From the NCBI RefSeq assembly GCF_024679095.1, contig NW_026110806.1, forward strand, positions 407,501 through 471,500: a DNA stretch of 64,000 nt. The letters run 5' to 3'. The DNA is from Eriocheir sinensis. Lineage: Eukaryota; Arthropoda; Malacostraca; Decapoda; Varunidae. Of the stretch, positions 1-12,686 are shown in pieces. Within the stretch, counting starts at the first letter, position 1. The number at the start of each line of letters is the position of its first letter. The position numbers were made by a program, and so were the translations under genes. The notes under the pieces were generated by a model. The model was not told the origin of the DNA and did not search any database. It saw only the letters and a program-made list of their open reading frames with translations.

Positions 1-797
<797 letters not shown>

Positions 798-1118
798 AAT
801 GATAGTATTCTTAAGCAGTGATAGAAAGACTTGTTTTATGTAGATTCAAATAACGGATGTGACAAAAAAAAGTACAAAAACAATGACAAAAAAAAATCCT
901 TTCGCATGGAACTTTATGAGAACTAATGATAGTGTTCTTAAGCAGTGTGAGAAAGACTTGTTCTATGTAGCATCAAATAACGAATATGATAAAAAAGTAC
1001 ATAAAAAGGCAAACAAAATGAATCCTTAGGCATGGAACTCTGGGAGAACTAATGATATAGTGTTCTTAAGTAGTGTGGGAAAGACTTGTTTTATGTAATA
1101 TCAAATAACGAATAAAAA
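798..1118 (+). repeat. Minisatellite, about 2.5 copies of a 126-bp unit
   Basis: Three successive copies begin with AATGATAG.. followed by GTTCTTAAGCAGTG at about 798, 924 and 1051. Each continues with GAAAGACTTGTT.TATGTA, ATCAAATAACG and an A-rich stretch ending in a CATGGAACT..GGGAGAACT block. The third copy is truncated at an A-run near 1118. Divergence is mostly single-base changes and A-run length differences. Confidence 0.85.
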
Positions 1119-1192
1119 AAAAAATTGAGTCTTTTGGCAATCCAACAAATATAAATTGCTTCAACGGTTATAGTTTTCCTCATGTATAATTT

Positions 1193-1268
1193 GGGGAGCG
1201 GCGAATAGCGGACTTTTTTTTTTGTACTTTTAGTTGCCCTTGAGCCGCTTTCTTTGATGTAAAAAAAA
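1193..1268 (+). repeat. Short dispersed repeat, copy 1 (SINE-tail-like)
   Basis: GGGAGCGGCGAATAGCGGAC, a T-run, then TTGCCCTTGAGCCG and a GATGTAAAAAAAA end. It matches the stretch at 3119-3222 along its whole length with small indels. The A-rich terminus suggests the 3' end of a retroposed element. No A or B box is visible, so the body may be missing. Confidence 0.7.
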
Positions 1269-1499
1269 TATTTGGCGTCAAAGCCCTTCGCTAAGAAAAT
1301 AATAAACTTTGCTATGACGTTTTCTCACATGCATAACTAGTTTGGCCGCATTAGTCAACCCGCTGTCGCTTTATGTAGCCGTAGGGTTAGGCAATCCTCC
1401 AAAACCAGCCCCAGTCAAGCTTGAATTCATTCCCGACCAAAATCAAGACGCAGATATGGCCTGACACACACAAATAGGTAGGCGTTGAGGAAGATGTTA
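1269..1499. other. Unique spacer
   Basis: AT-rich non-repetitive DNA; no supported gene. Confidence 0.4.
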
Positions 1500-1543
1500 G
1501 GCAGACAGACAGACAGACAGACAGGCAGACAGACAGGCAGGCG
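1500..1543. repeat. (CAGA)n/(CAGG)n tetranucleotide repeat
   Basis: Imperfect CAGA units with CAGG variants, about ten units in all. Confidence 0.9.
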
Positions 1544-1569
1544 AGAAGCACAGATTGGCAGGTGCTTTC

Positions 1570-1571
1570 AC

Positions 1572-1660
<89 letters not shown>
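1570..1660. repeat. (CA)n microsatellite
   Basis: About 45 CA units with one CG interruption at the left edge. It is followed by degenerate TCAC units and, at 1707-1739, by an (AAAC)n run of about eight units. Confidence 0.97.
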
Positions 1661-1661
<1 letters not shown>

Positions 1662-1748
1662 TCACTCACTCACACCTACACACAAACAAATAAACAATCA
1701 AGCAAGTAAACAAACAAACAAACAAACAAACAAACAAATGAAAAAACG

Positions 1749-1750
<2 letters not shown>

Positions 1751-1809
<59 letters not shown>
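1751..1809. repeat. (GA)n microsatellite, left arm of an inverted pair
   Basis: About 29 GA units. With the CT tract at 1887-1947 it forms two complementary arms separated by roughly 77 bp. Confidence 0.97.
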
Positions 1810-1811
<2 letters not shown>

Positions 1812-1884
1812 GTGCACCTTCCCCAAACACCTTCAAGATTAATCGTCCACCGCTGAGTAGTAACGAAAAGGTCATAGCTTGGGT

Positions 1885-1886
<2 letters not shown>

Positions 1887-1947
<61 letters not shown>
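1887..1947. repeat. (CT)n microsatellite, right arm of an inverted pair
   Basis: About 30 CT units, complementary to the GA tract at 1751-1809. A smaller (CA)n tract follows at 2045-2069. Confidence 0.97.
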
Positions 1948-1950
<3 letters not shown>

Positions 1951-2069
1951 AAAAAAATCACACAATTATTGTTTGGTAATTTGATTTCGATTCGATCTAG
2001 ATAAGGAGTCCGCCTGATGTGATTACTGGCTGTGTATTTAAAACAACACACACACACACACACACACAC

Positions 2070-2331
2070 CCTCCCCATACACACACCTTCCTTTCTCCAC
2101 CTGTAAAGGACGAATCATGTTACTCTCTCCCTTTCTCCACAGTATTCTATCTCTCGCCTCTCGTAGGCCCATCTGCCGCCCCTCCCTGCGACTCATTCCT
2201 GGTTGTTAGTCGACGAATGAAAGATGTTACGGGGATGACTTGCGCTTCTCGGGTGACTGTCTTGCGGTCAGCTTAAGACTAGGAAGATGAATAATTGCTC
2301 AGGACTTGTCAAGATTATTATTATTTTTTTT
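2070..2331. other. Unique spacer
   Basis: Mixed-composition DNA with short open frames only; nothing recognised. Confidence 0.4.
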
Positions 2332-2778
2332 GTTGATGGCAAAGTGCAGTTGTCATGTAATCAGTTACTAGTTTAGCAAAAGCTTCTGGTGTGTTCTTTT
2401 CTGCAATGGTTAAAACCTCAACATTAGATTTCTTTTTGCAATGACAGCAGTTTTGAGCAGCAACGTCAGATATTTTTTTTTCTCTTGATGCCAAATTGTC
2501 GTTTTTATATTTAGAAAGCAGCTCCGATTTTATCCAAAGCTTCTTTTGTGTTCTTTTCTGTACATGTTAGATCCTCAATATTAGATTTCTTTACGCAACA
2601 ACAGTGATTTTGGGCAGCAGCATTAGATAATTTTTCTGTTAGTGCCAAATTTTCGCTGGTATGTAAAGAAATAAGCTCTGAGCATAGCCAAATATTATGT
2701 TGTGTTCTTTTCTTTAAAGGTTCGAACCTCAACATTAAATTCATTTACGCAATAGCGGTGATTTTGAGCGGGATCATC
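2332..2778 (-). repeat. Tandem repeat, 3 units of about 154-157 bp, coding-like when read on the minus strand
   Basis: The landmark TGTGTTCTTTTCT recurs at 2390, 2547 and 2701, each time followed by C.TCAA.ATTA.ATT and a CAGCAG/GAGC block. Read on the minus strand, each unit gives a related peptide with AAQN.C/H, a Cys/Lys-rich patch, S/N-N-[VI]-E and EKNT.EA. The periods leave a remainder of one when divided by three, so successive units sit in different frames and no long protein survives. It could be a decayed exon with internal repeats or a plain minisatellite. I cannot name a family. Confidence 0.6.
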
Positions 2779-3118
2779 AGATAGTTTTAACAATTTGACA
2801 CAGGATCTGAGAGTAACCCAAACGGCCTTGAAGGAGCTGGGTATTTCCCGTCTACCTTTGCCTCCTGCACCTCACCCTAAACGACTGAAAAGGTCCGGTA
2901 AATACAATTCTAATATACGTCCTTCATAGTGGCCCCGTGCTTCTCAAGAGCGATCGGTTTGTTTACATTTACTAACGTCTTACCATTCAATACACCATGG
3001 TAAGTAAACGTCGAACACTTGGTGTAAACGCGACTAGCAACACAAAACACACCTCTATCAAGACACATCTCCTCCCGGAAATGACCTCTTTTGGCTACTC
3101 TTTACTTTTATCTTTTAT
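2779..3118. other. Unique spacer with a short open stretch
   Basis: Nothing is firmly annotated. A plus-strand frame at about 2800-2926 is open and peptide-like, with a LKELGISRLPLPPAP segment. A similar LKELGVPQG segment occurs at about 17193-17220, so both could be scraps of one unknown element. Evidence is weak. Confidence 0.3.
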
Positions 3119-3222
3119 AGGAGCGGCGAGTGGCGGGCTTTTTTTTTATTTGTACTATTTTTATTGCCCTTGAGCCGTGTCCTCTGATGTAAAAAAAAAA
3201 AAAGAATAAATAAATAAAAAAA
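3119..3222 (+). repeat. Short dispersed repeat, copy 2 (SINE-tail-like)
   Basis: GGAGCGGCGAGTGGCGGGC, a T-run, TTGCCCTTGAGCCG, CTGATGTA and a long A/(AATA)n tail. It is the second copy of the element at 1193-1268 in the same orientation, with a longer tail. Confidence 0.7.
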
Positions 3223-3547
3223 ACTCACACCTACGCTGATAACGCTTGCTGTCCACCGGGTCATTCAGCCTTCGGTGTAAGGATCGTAAATGAGTCCCCA
3301 GGATTTACAAGTCATGGAGGAATCGCTGCGGCATCACGGCTGGGACATAATAAGAGACGTCATATTTTCTATACGCGCACCACAAGCATGCCAGCCAATT
3401 ATCTGTCGAGCTGTTACTAGTTATTTATGTAATTTATGAAGCTTTTGAGGCTGAGCAAATTTCGTGTGCACGCTGTGGCACGGCGCTCATTAGATTTTTA
3501 TATACATGAACACTGGCAAGCTTTCCCTCACTCAGATACTTGTCTAA
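3223..3547. other. Unique spacer
   Basis: No gene, element or RNA that I can support. Confidence 0.4.
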
Positions 3548-4669
<1,122 letters not shown>

Positions 4670-4840
4670 CACTTAGTAATGTCTTGTATCATGGTATTCA
4701 CCGCCTCACCTTCTCCACGTTTTGCTAGGTCTACCAACTGGTCTCCTTCCTTCTACCTCCAATCTCTCCAAAACTCCCAGCACTGTATCTTCCCCTGCTC
4801 TCTTTACATGTCCAAACCATCGGAGTCTGCTCTCTCTAGA
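4670..4840 (-). pseudogene. LINE ORF2 carboxyl-end fragment, decayed
   Basis: On the minus strand the frame from 4838 down to 4709 reads LRWFGHVKRAGEDTV..., then LERLEVEGRRPVGRP and KTWRR, and stops at TGA 4706-4708. The pattern LRWFGHV...VEGRR..GRP.KTW is the usual end of RTE/I-type retrotransposon ORF2 proteins. After a frame slip, roughly 4670-4705 continues in another frame and then hits a stop. Only this short tail is present, with no polymerase domain nearby. The family assignment rests on the motif. Confidence 0.8.
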
Positions 4841-4958
4841 CCTTCATACTTTTTATTATAGTTTATTCCTTCCTGCACTCAAAAAATCTTCTACTCACTT
4901 AATATTTTATCACGCTGTTCACTGCTCACTGGTCTAACTTCCCCTCACCACCAACTCT

Positions 4959-4966
4959 CCTCTCGC
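4959..4966 (+). repeat. Target-site duplication, left copy (CCTCTCGC)
   Basis: An eight-base direct repeat identical to 5161-5168. The two copies flank the MITE exactly. An 8-bp duplication is the hallmark of hAT-superfamily insertion. Confidence 0.85.
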
Positions 4967-5160
4967 CACCGTTGCCAGATTATCGTACTTATAGCATAGT
5001 ATTTGCCGATTTCTGACGCCTACCTATTGCCAAGAAACATCAGGAATTAGCTATTTCAACGATATTTATAAGTGAATCTCCTTATTGGTATCCACGAGAC
5101 AGTTTTTGGGTCAGAAGTCGGTAAATATAAGAGGCTGAGTAAGACAATCTGGCAACGCTG
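4967..5160 (+). mobile_element. hAT-type MITE, copy 1 (194 bp)
   Basis: The left end is CACCGTTGCCAGATTATC and the right end, read inward on the other strand, is CAGCGTTGCCAGATTGTC. The terminal inverted repeats agree for about 24 of 28 positions. The element is too short to encode a transposase, so it is non-autonomous. It is flanked by a perfect 8-bp duplication. Interior landmarks such as CTATTGCCAAGAAACATCAG recur, inverted, in the copy at 18342-18537. The hAT assignment follows from the duplication length plus a CAG-type end. Confidence 0.88.
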
Positions 5161-5168
5161 CCTCTCGC
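5161..5168 (+). repeat. Target-site duplication, right copy (CCTCTCGC)
   Basis: Second half of the 8-bp duplication, immediately next to the right terminal inverted repeat. Confidence 0.85.
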
Positions 5169-5765
5169 TATCATTTATCTTCTTTTAACAACACAAGCTC
5201 CTTAAAACGTCTTCACTTAATATCCTCTTTTATTGGCTTAATTGCTCAACATTTTTTAAGCTACCCAAATGGATTAACCTGCTTAAGTCTGCGTCCTGCG
5301 TCTGGGCCATGAAATTAAATATAAAGGTGACGTGTTTATCGTCTCTCTCCTTTGTGTCGAAGCAGGAGCACCGCACGAAGACAACTGACTTGTTCTTAAC
5401 AGAGGCTCTTTATTAATACTAGTTAATGGGAGTTGCACAAGTTGTATCTGTTTTACCAAAACGATAAGAGCTTAGTTATTGTCAAGACTCACTATTTTTT
5501 AAACTAACTGAGTGAAAGAATCGCTTGGCGAGGACACATCAGCATGGTCAGTGACAAACAAACAAATACTGTTCGGAAAACTGATAATGGAATAAATATT
5601 TATTTAATGGAATTTTAATGACGAGTTGATATCTATTTTTTTTTTTTTGTCATAACTAATGCTTTTCGTATCAGCATGGTCATTATTATCACCGTGAGCA
5701 CAAATCTTCGTTTTCTATACTGATTCTGATTTTCTAACCAAGGCCAAGCGCAGCTATAGCGTATG

Positions 5766-5766
<1 letters not shown>
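5169..5766. other. Unique spacer
   Basis: AT-rich; no supported gene or element. Confidence 0.4.
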
Positions 5767-5821
<55 letters not shown>

Positions 5822-5833
5822 CATCATCATCAT
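5767..5833. repeat. (CA)n then (TCA)n microsatellite
   Basis: About 27 CA units running into four TCA units. Confidence 0.95.
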
Positions 5834-6179
5834 ATTAGTTACACCCTCAAAATTGATTATCAAAGTAAAACAATAATAATAAATCTAACTAAAAACTCAT
5901 TAAGTAATCTTGGTGGTGGTGTATCACGAGAAAGACTTCTTCGGTTTCTTGAAACTTTTGGATCCACTTCGACTTGTTAGGTTATTAGTGTATCCGAAAA
6001 AAAAAGCTCATTATCACAGTTGAATGCGGGGGGTTTCATCATCATTCGAACCGACGTGCCTATCGCTGATTAGTCTTCGGCCAAACGTCTGTCTGGCCTC
6101 GACGCGGGAGTGAGTCTTCGCGGGTAATGGCTTATCAATTGTGTTCCCTCGCTGAAGATGTCCTAATAAACCGCACGCG

Positions 6180-6183
<4 letters not shown>
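5834..6183. other. Unique spacer
   Basis: Nothing recognised. Confidence 0.35.
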
Positions 6184-6229
<46 letters not shown>

Positions 6230-6230
6230 A
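6184..6230. repeat. Compound (GT)n-(GA)n microsatellite
   Basis: GT units run directly into GA units, in the same order as at 3548 and 19893. Confidence 0.95.
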
Positions 6231-7714
6231 TCCTTCCGTCCCCTTTGAAACACCCTTCAACACGAGGAAGGGGTGAAGGGGGCAGCGTCGGCGCCTTCGT
6301 ATCAGTGAGATCAAGATAAAAAGCCGACCGTCGCTGTTCTCTGGTGGCCGGCGCGCCCCTAGGAGAGGCGAACAAATAGGGGACAGAAAGGAATGGAGAA
6401 GACTATTCCTGAGACAGATACACCAGGTGCACCAGGCCGCCGCGTGTCGATGGACCTGATACCGCGGGAGATGGGGGGCGGACGGGCGATCCAGGACCCA
6501 TATTCTTAAAGCTTTCGGCGCCCAATTACACATATTTACAAGGCTTCCGCAGGCGTTTCGGGCATTTTCAGGGGTAGTTTAATGGCCCTGGTGGTTGTTT
6601 AACTCTTCTTCTGTACCAAGAATGTGAAAAAACCCGCATGAAAGCCCGATTAATCTCCATTTTGACCTTTGAAAATAGTTGATGTGCGAGGCAGAAGCGT
6701 CTGAGAATACCGCCCCAGATGACACGGGTGTGGCGGACACGGCCAGGCAAGCTAACGTCGCCCTCATCTCGTGTTTGCTCGCCAGTCTGTGCGATGTGCC
6801 GTCCAACTCCATAAAGGAACTTAAGGACGTTAAACGAAAAGAGGAAGAAGGAAGAAAAAGTAAGAAAAAATATGGATTCATTACAAAATGCCAAACACTA
6901 TGAAACACTACATTTCTCTGAGCACCAAACTGTGGGACGCTCTTTTGCTAAGTTCAGCTTCAGAGGTCATCCTAGTCCGCTGCCCCTATACAGGCTATGG
7001 AGCCGGTTCAGCGGATTAGATTCATACACGCTTCGCACCTGTCGGCGATGTCAGGCTCGCGCTCCCAGTGTGACTGTTTGGGCTTCCCGTTGACTCTGAC
7101 ACACACGGGATTCCAGTACATTGCAGGAATTGTCACGAGGGGAAAAAGGAAGTCGTTTCAGAATGCACAGTCCTCCTCCCTTAAGGCTATGCTCTCGCAA
7201 AACGCTTAAGCAAAAACAATAACTTGTAACATATATATTTCTGTTGCAACCTGGGGGCAGACAATGAAAGCGACGGACAACGAGGAAAACATTAGTCGTT
7301 GTCCGTCTGTTTACCTGTCTGTTTTTTTTTCTTACCAAAATACCTAAAAATCTGATGAATATATTTACCACATGGGTGGACATCCCAAACATTTACACAG
7401 CTCCCTCCACACACACGTGACGGCCGTGCTGCGTGCGCCAAGTGCCGGAGGCGGTGACAGTGAAAACGTGTAGGAAAGTATTAAGGGTTATGATTATTTT
7501 CCAGTTATCATTCCTCCATTTTCCCCACTTCTTGAAAAAAAATACGTCAATCAGAAATATAAAAAAAGAGTCTGGATAGAAACTGTAAAACTTAATATGT
7601 TGTTTGCTCGGCACGTAAAGGAAAATTGAGCTGCTTCTCCGTCACAGATTTACGTAGAAAGTTAATTAGTACGTACCACGCACACAAACACACTCACACA
7701 CACAATAAAACTTC

Positions 7715-7720
<6 letters not shown>
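6231..7720. other. Unique, moderately GC-rich spacer without a supported gene
   Basis: Several frames of 70-115 codons are open on either strand (for example 6679-6903 plus and 7051-7392 minus). None has a recognisable domain, a signal peptide or convincing splice borders, and frames on opposite strands overlap freely. I call no gene. Confidence 0.35.

Positions 7721-7750
<30 letters not shown>
7721..7750. repeat. (GT)n microsatellite
   Basis: About 15 GT units, with a short degenerate CA run upstream at 7680-7705. Confidence 0.93.
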
Positions 7751-7753
<3 letters not shown>

Positions 7754-8241
7754 CCTCATCACATCTGATAATGAAGACGTTGAGGATTGTTTCGACACAG
7801 CCACTCAGCGCGGCCGGTCAGCTTAGAGAGAAAGGCGGCGACTCTCTCCTCACTCTTCATAAATAAAAGCGGATCAGCAAAGTAGCTTCTCCCGCGACGC
7901 CACCGATGAACAACTCTGTGGGGGGCCCTACCTGCCCGCCGCGCCCCGCCAAGCTCCCACCTAGCCCCGCTCCATCCGTCCCATCGCGGTGGTGAGAAGG
8001 GCAAAGGGACTGAAAGGGGTGTTATGTAAACCTTTCCCATTTTTTTTTCATAAAGACAGGTGTGCTAGGATAATGTGTGCTGGAAAAAAGGTCTGTCAAA
8101 GATAAATCCGTGGAACTCATTATTCAAGTATTACTCATTGGTGAAAGTTGTTAAAATTTAGTGACAGACTGGTAGGCATCTGGGCATACAGACAGACGAG
8201 CAACGGACAGATACACACAACTAGAGACAAAGACATGAAAG
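7751..8241. other. Unique spacer with a GC-rich patch
   Basis: GC-rich between about 7890 and 8000. No element or gene that I can support. Confidence 0.35.

Positions 8242-8320
<79 letters not shown>
8242..8320. repeat. (CA)n microsatellite
   Basis: About 39 uninterrupted CA units. Confidence 0.97.
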
Positions 8321-9975
<1,655 letters not shown>

Positions 9976-9990
9976 CCCCCCCCCCCCCCC
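9976..9990. repeat. Poly-C run (15 C)
   Basis: Fifteen consecutive cytosines, a likely site of sequencing length error. Confidence 0.9.
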
Positions 9991-10107
9991 TAAGCATTCT
10001 TCTCTGTTTTCCCGGTATTTTATCTCTATAGACCTACTTGGTACTTTGGGAGACCACTAATAAATAAACACTTATAAGCATCTAACAGATAATTCTTTCC
10101 GTTGCAG

Positions 10108-10423
10108 GAGCCAAGATGGTGGCGAGCCCTTGCCGTGGTGCAGGGCGTGGCGTCCAAGGGGTACTGGCTGCTCCTGCTGCTTCTCTTGCTGCTGCTGCCG
10201 CCACCACAGGCCGCCGCCGCCAGGCCCCCCGCGGAGAGCCAAGGTGAGTCTTCGCCCGTCACGCCAGAGGAGGTACCGGCCGTGGAAGTCTTGGGGCAGG
10301 AGGAGTATAGTTACAATACCAGCAGCGTCCGGGGCGACTCTCCGCTCCTGCCTGACGACGCCGACGATTTCCTTCCGCCCATCATATCAACGGAGGCGCC
10401 CTTGGAGAACCCGAGTCCGCCAG
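10108..10423 (+). CDS. Candidate exon of a secreted or membrane protein with an RGDSP motif
   Basis: The exon follows a good acceptor: a TCTAAC branch-like site near 10081, a pyrimidine stretch and TTGCAG ending at 10107. In the main frame it encodes a charged/aromatic start, ten leucines in a row (GYWLLLLLLLLLLPPPQ, signal-peptide- or anchor-like), an Ala/Pro stretch, and an acidic segment with EEYSYNTSS (an N-T-S glycosylation site and tyrosines next to acids), RGDSP at 10330-10344 and DDADDFLPPIISTEAP. Two strong donors are possible: AAG|GTGAGT after 10243 and CAG|GTGAGG after 10423. The main frame has no ATG, so its start would lie in an upstream exon. An ATG in a good context at 10116 opens a different frame that meets a stop at 10245 unless donor 1 is used. 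I do not recognise the protein. Confidence 0.55.
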
Positions 10424-10499
10424 GTGAGGTGCGGCTGCCTGGCCCGCCCGCTGCTGCCTGCTGTCTCGCCGCACGGCCTCCACTAACACCTAACTCGGG

Positions 10500-10562
10500 T
10501 GGTGGTTGTATTAATGGTTGTTGTTGTTGTTGTTGTTGTTTGTGGTGGTGGTGGTGGTGTAG
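10500..10562. repeat. (TTG)n-(GTG)n trinucleotide repeats
   Basis: TTG units followed by GTG units, just inside the presumed intron after the RGDSP exon. Degenerate GGTAT/GGTGTTGATG low-complexity sequence continues to about 10770. Confidence 0.85.
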
Positions 10563-10770
10563 GTGGTACTATATAGTGCTGGTAATGGTATTGTTGTTGG
10601 TACTAATATTGGTAATGGTATTCCTGTTGATATTAATGGTGGTGTTGATGGTGGTAAGATTAATATTGTCATTGGTATTGGAATTTTATGGTTTATGGAG
10701 GTAGTGATGATAGTGATGGTGGAAGTATTTTGTGTGATAGTTGTTGGTGGTGGTCATGTTGCTGCTACTG

Positions 10771-11114
10771 CTTGTGGTGTGGGCGGGTGACAGGGCTGTT
10801 GCTAAACTATAGAAGAATAGATAAAATATTTTTAATTCTTTTGAATGGCAACTATTCGCAAATAAATCTTGATAAGTAAGAAAAAATAACCGTGCTTAAC
10901 TTTTATTTCATGCACAATGCGTGGATAACATGCCTTGGGTTCTTTATACATTAGTTATTTCCCAGTGTGTCGCGTAGGTACTCTTTCCTTCCATATCTGT
11001 TCCCTTTATCCCGTGTCCGTCCATTGCGATTTCTTAATTTTAATTGCCTTTCTACTTACTACACCCCTGGATTGTTACTAATGAGACCAGAAGACATCCA
11101 ACTCCTACTTGCTC
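10771..11114. other. Unique spacer, possibly intron
   Basis: AT-rich DNA downstream of the exon at 10108-10423; no second exon can be called. Confidence 0.3.
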
Positions 11115-11165
11115 TATTATTATTATTATTACTACTATTATCATCATCATCGTATATAGTAGTAG
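11115..11165. repeat. (TTA)n/(CTA)n/(TCA)n trinucleotide repeats
   Basis: Runs of TTA, ACT and TCA triplets; the leucine-rich frame across it is an artefact. Confidence 0.85.
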
Positions 11166-11869
11166 TATTTCAACTAGTATTAGCCTATGCCTCTCCATAT
11201 TGTACTCAGTCTTTCATCGCTAAATACAAAGTTCTCATTTACTACTCAACGGCAGGTTTTATAGTTTTTCACCTTCTTTGAATTCCACATATAGTACTTT
11301 ACACCCAATTACATTTTTTGCTTTGCACATTTGCGTCAAATTATTACTAACAGTGGACATCAGATTGTTGGATCATTATTACAGTAAATATGAGATATAT
11401 GGATAATTTTTAGAGGTGTTCATCATCAAGTCATCATCATCCATATACTGTCCAAACCCAACCCCCTTATGCAGAGCCATCAACTTTTTCTTCTTTCACC
11501 GTAGTAAACTACAGTAACTCTCTTTCTTCTCCTTCTCCTGCCTACTGACTTGCTCTTCTTCAAGGAGAGGGATCAAGGTCAGAGGGTACCCCGATACTTT
11601 TCCTCCTTTCGGCCACTTTCTTTGGATTCTTTTCTTGCAACAGTATTTTTTTTTATTTTGGTTAATTTTTTTTTTTTTTTTTTTTGTGTTGTCCTTTGTG
11701 TAAAAAATAAAAAAAAAAAAGTAAAGTGCTTCGTGGAAAGTTGATATCATAGGAATAAGGTCTGGAAACACATAGTTGGAACTTGGAGTATGGGCGTTGG
11801 GCTGAGTTTTTCCGTGGCTATGGTCTAAGAGTCTGCAGGAACTCTCAAAGGGAAATCAAGAATGAGCTC
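11166..11869. other. Unique AT-rich spacer
   Basis: Contains T- and A-runs near 11646-11720 that can pair with each other. No gene supported. Confidence 0.35.
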
Positions 11870-12009
11870 GGGAGGCAGCATGAGCCACGAATAGATAGCG
11901 TCACTATAAACACTTGCCTGCGCCACGGTGGGCTCGAGCCGACTACCAGGCCCCCAAAGAAAGCCTACCGGCACCATAGCCCAAGATGTAAAAAAATATA
12001 TAAATAAAG
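11870..12009 (+). repeat. Possible SINE/retroposon 3' end
   Basis: A GC-richer block (CGCCACGGTGGGCTCGAGCC, TACCAGGCCCCC and so on) ends in AAGATGTAAAAAAATATATAAATAAA. The GATGTA-poly(A)-(ATAA) terminus resembles the ends of the dispersed repeats at 1193 and 3119, but the body differs. There is a single copy in this window, so this is tentative. Confidence 0.35.
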
Positions 12010-12013
12010 GTAG

Positions 12014-12110
12014 CAGCAATAGTAATAGTAGTAGTAGTAGTAGTAGCAGTAGTAGTAGTAGTAGTAGCAATAGTAGTAGTAGTAGTAGTAGTAGCAGTAG
12101 TAGTAGTAGT
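12014..12110. repeat. (TAG)n trinucleotide repeat
   Basis: About 30 AGT/TAG units with AGC and AAT interruptions, directly after the possible retroposon tail. Confidence 0.93.
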
Positions 12111-12498
12111 TTTCTTGTACTGTTTTCCACTGTATTTAAAAAGGTGTAATGTACAATATGAACGTAACTGGTGAGTAAAGGAACGCGTGCCGTAAAAAGG
12201 GTTGCCCTTTAACGTCTAAATTTGCATTCCCTGGAAAGGCGGACGATGCGAGTAGACTTCATTAATGTTTATAGATGGGTGACGGCCTTTGATGAGGGTC
12301 TGCTCGTAAAAGGGCATGCACTCTTAGCCATGGGTCGTTAGATCAATATAGATTTGTTAAACATGCAGGCAGGAATTAGTTTGCTAATAGAATGGTAGTC
12401 GAATGGAAGAGGCTTGGTAGTCGTGCATGTGGTGAATTTTGCTGTGATAGGCACACTATTATCAATAGGTAAGGTAAATTCATTAATAGGATAATAGT
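12111..12498. other. Unique spacer, downstream of the minus-strand gene
   Basis: No repeat or gene seen. It lies beyond the likely polyadenylation site of the 12687-14083 gene. Confidence 0.35.
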
Positions 12499-12504
12499 TT
12501 TATT
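12499..12504 (-). promoter_or_regulatory. Candidate polyadenylation signal (AATAAA)
   Basis: AATAAA on the minus strand, about 183 bases past the predicted stop of the WxxF-repeat gene and correctly placed for its transcript end. The hexamer is common in AT-rich DNA, so position is the main support. Confidence 0.4.
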
Positions 12505-12686
12505 GTAAAGGTTTTCATTGATAAGATAAGAAATACAGCTGGAACTCCTCCCCTGAAGGTGTAATAAGAGCGACGGTCACTGAAGGGTGTCTCGCTCCCC
12601 GGGAGTGTGGTTCACGATGTGGCTCGCGCCTGCGCCGGGGGTCACTGGTGAGTGTGTTACCAGGCTGCTTAGTGAAGCAAGACAAT

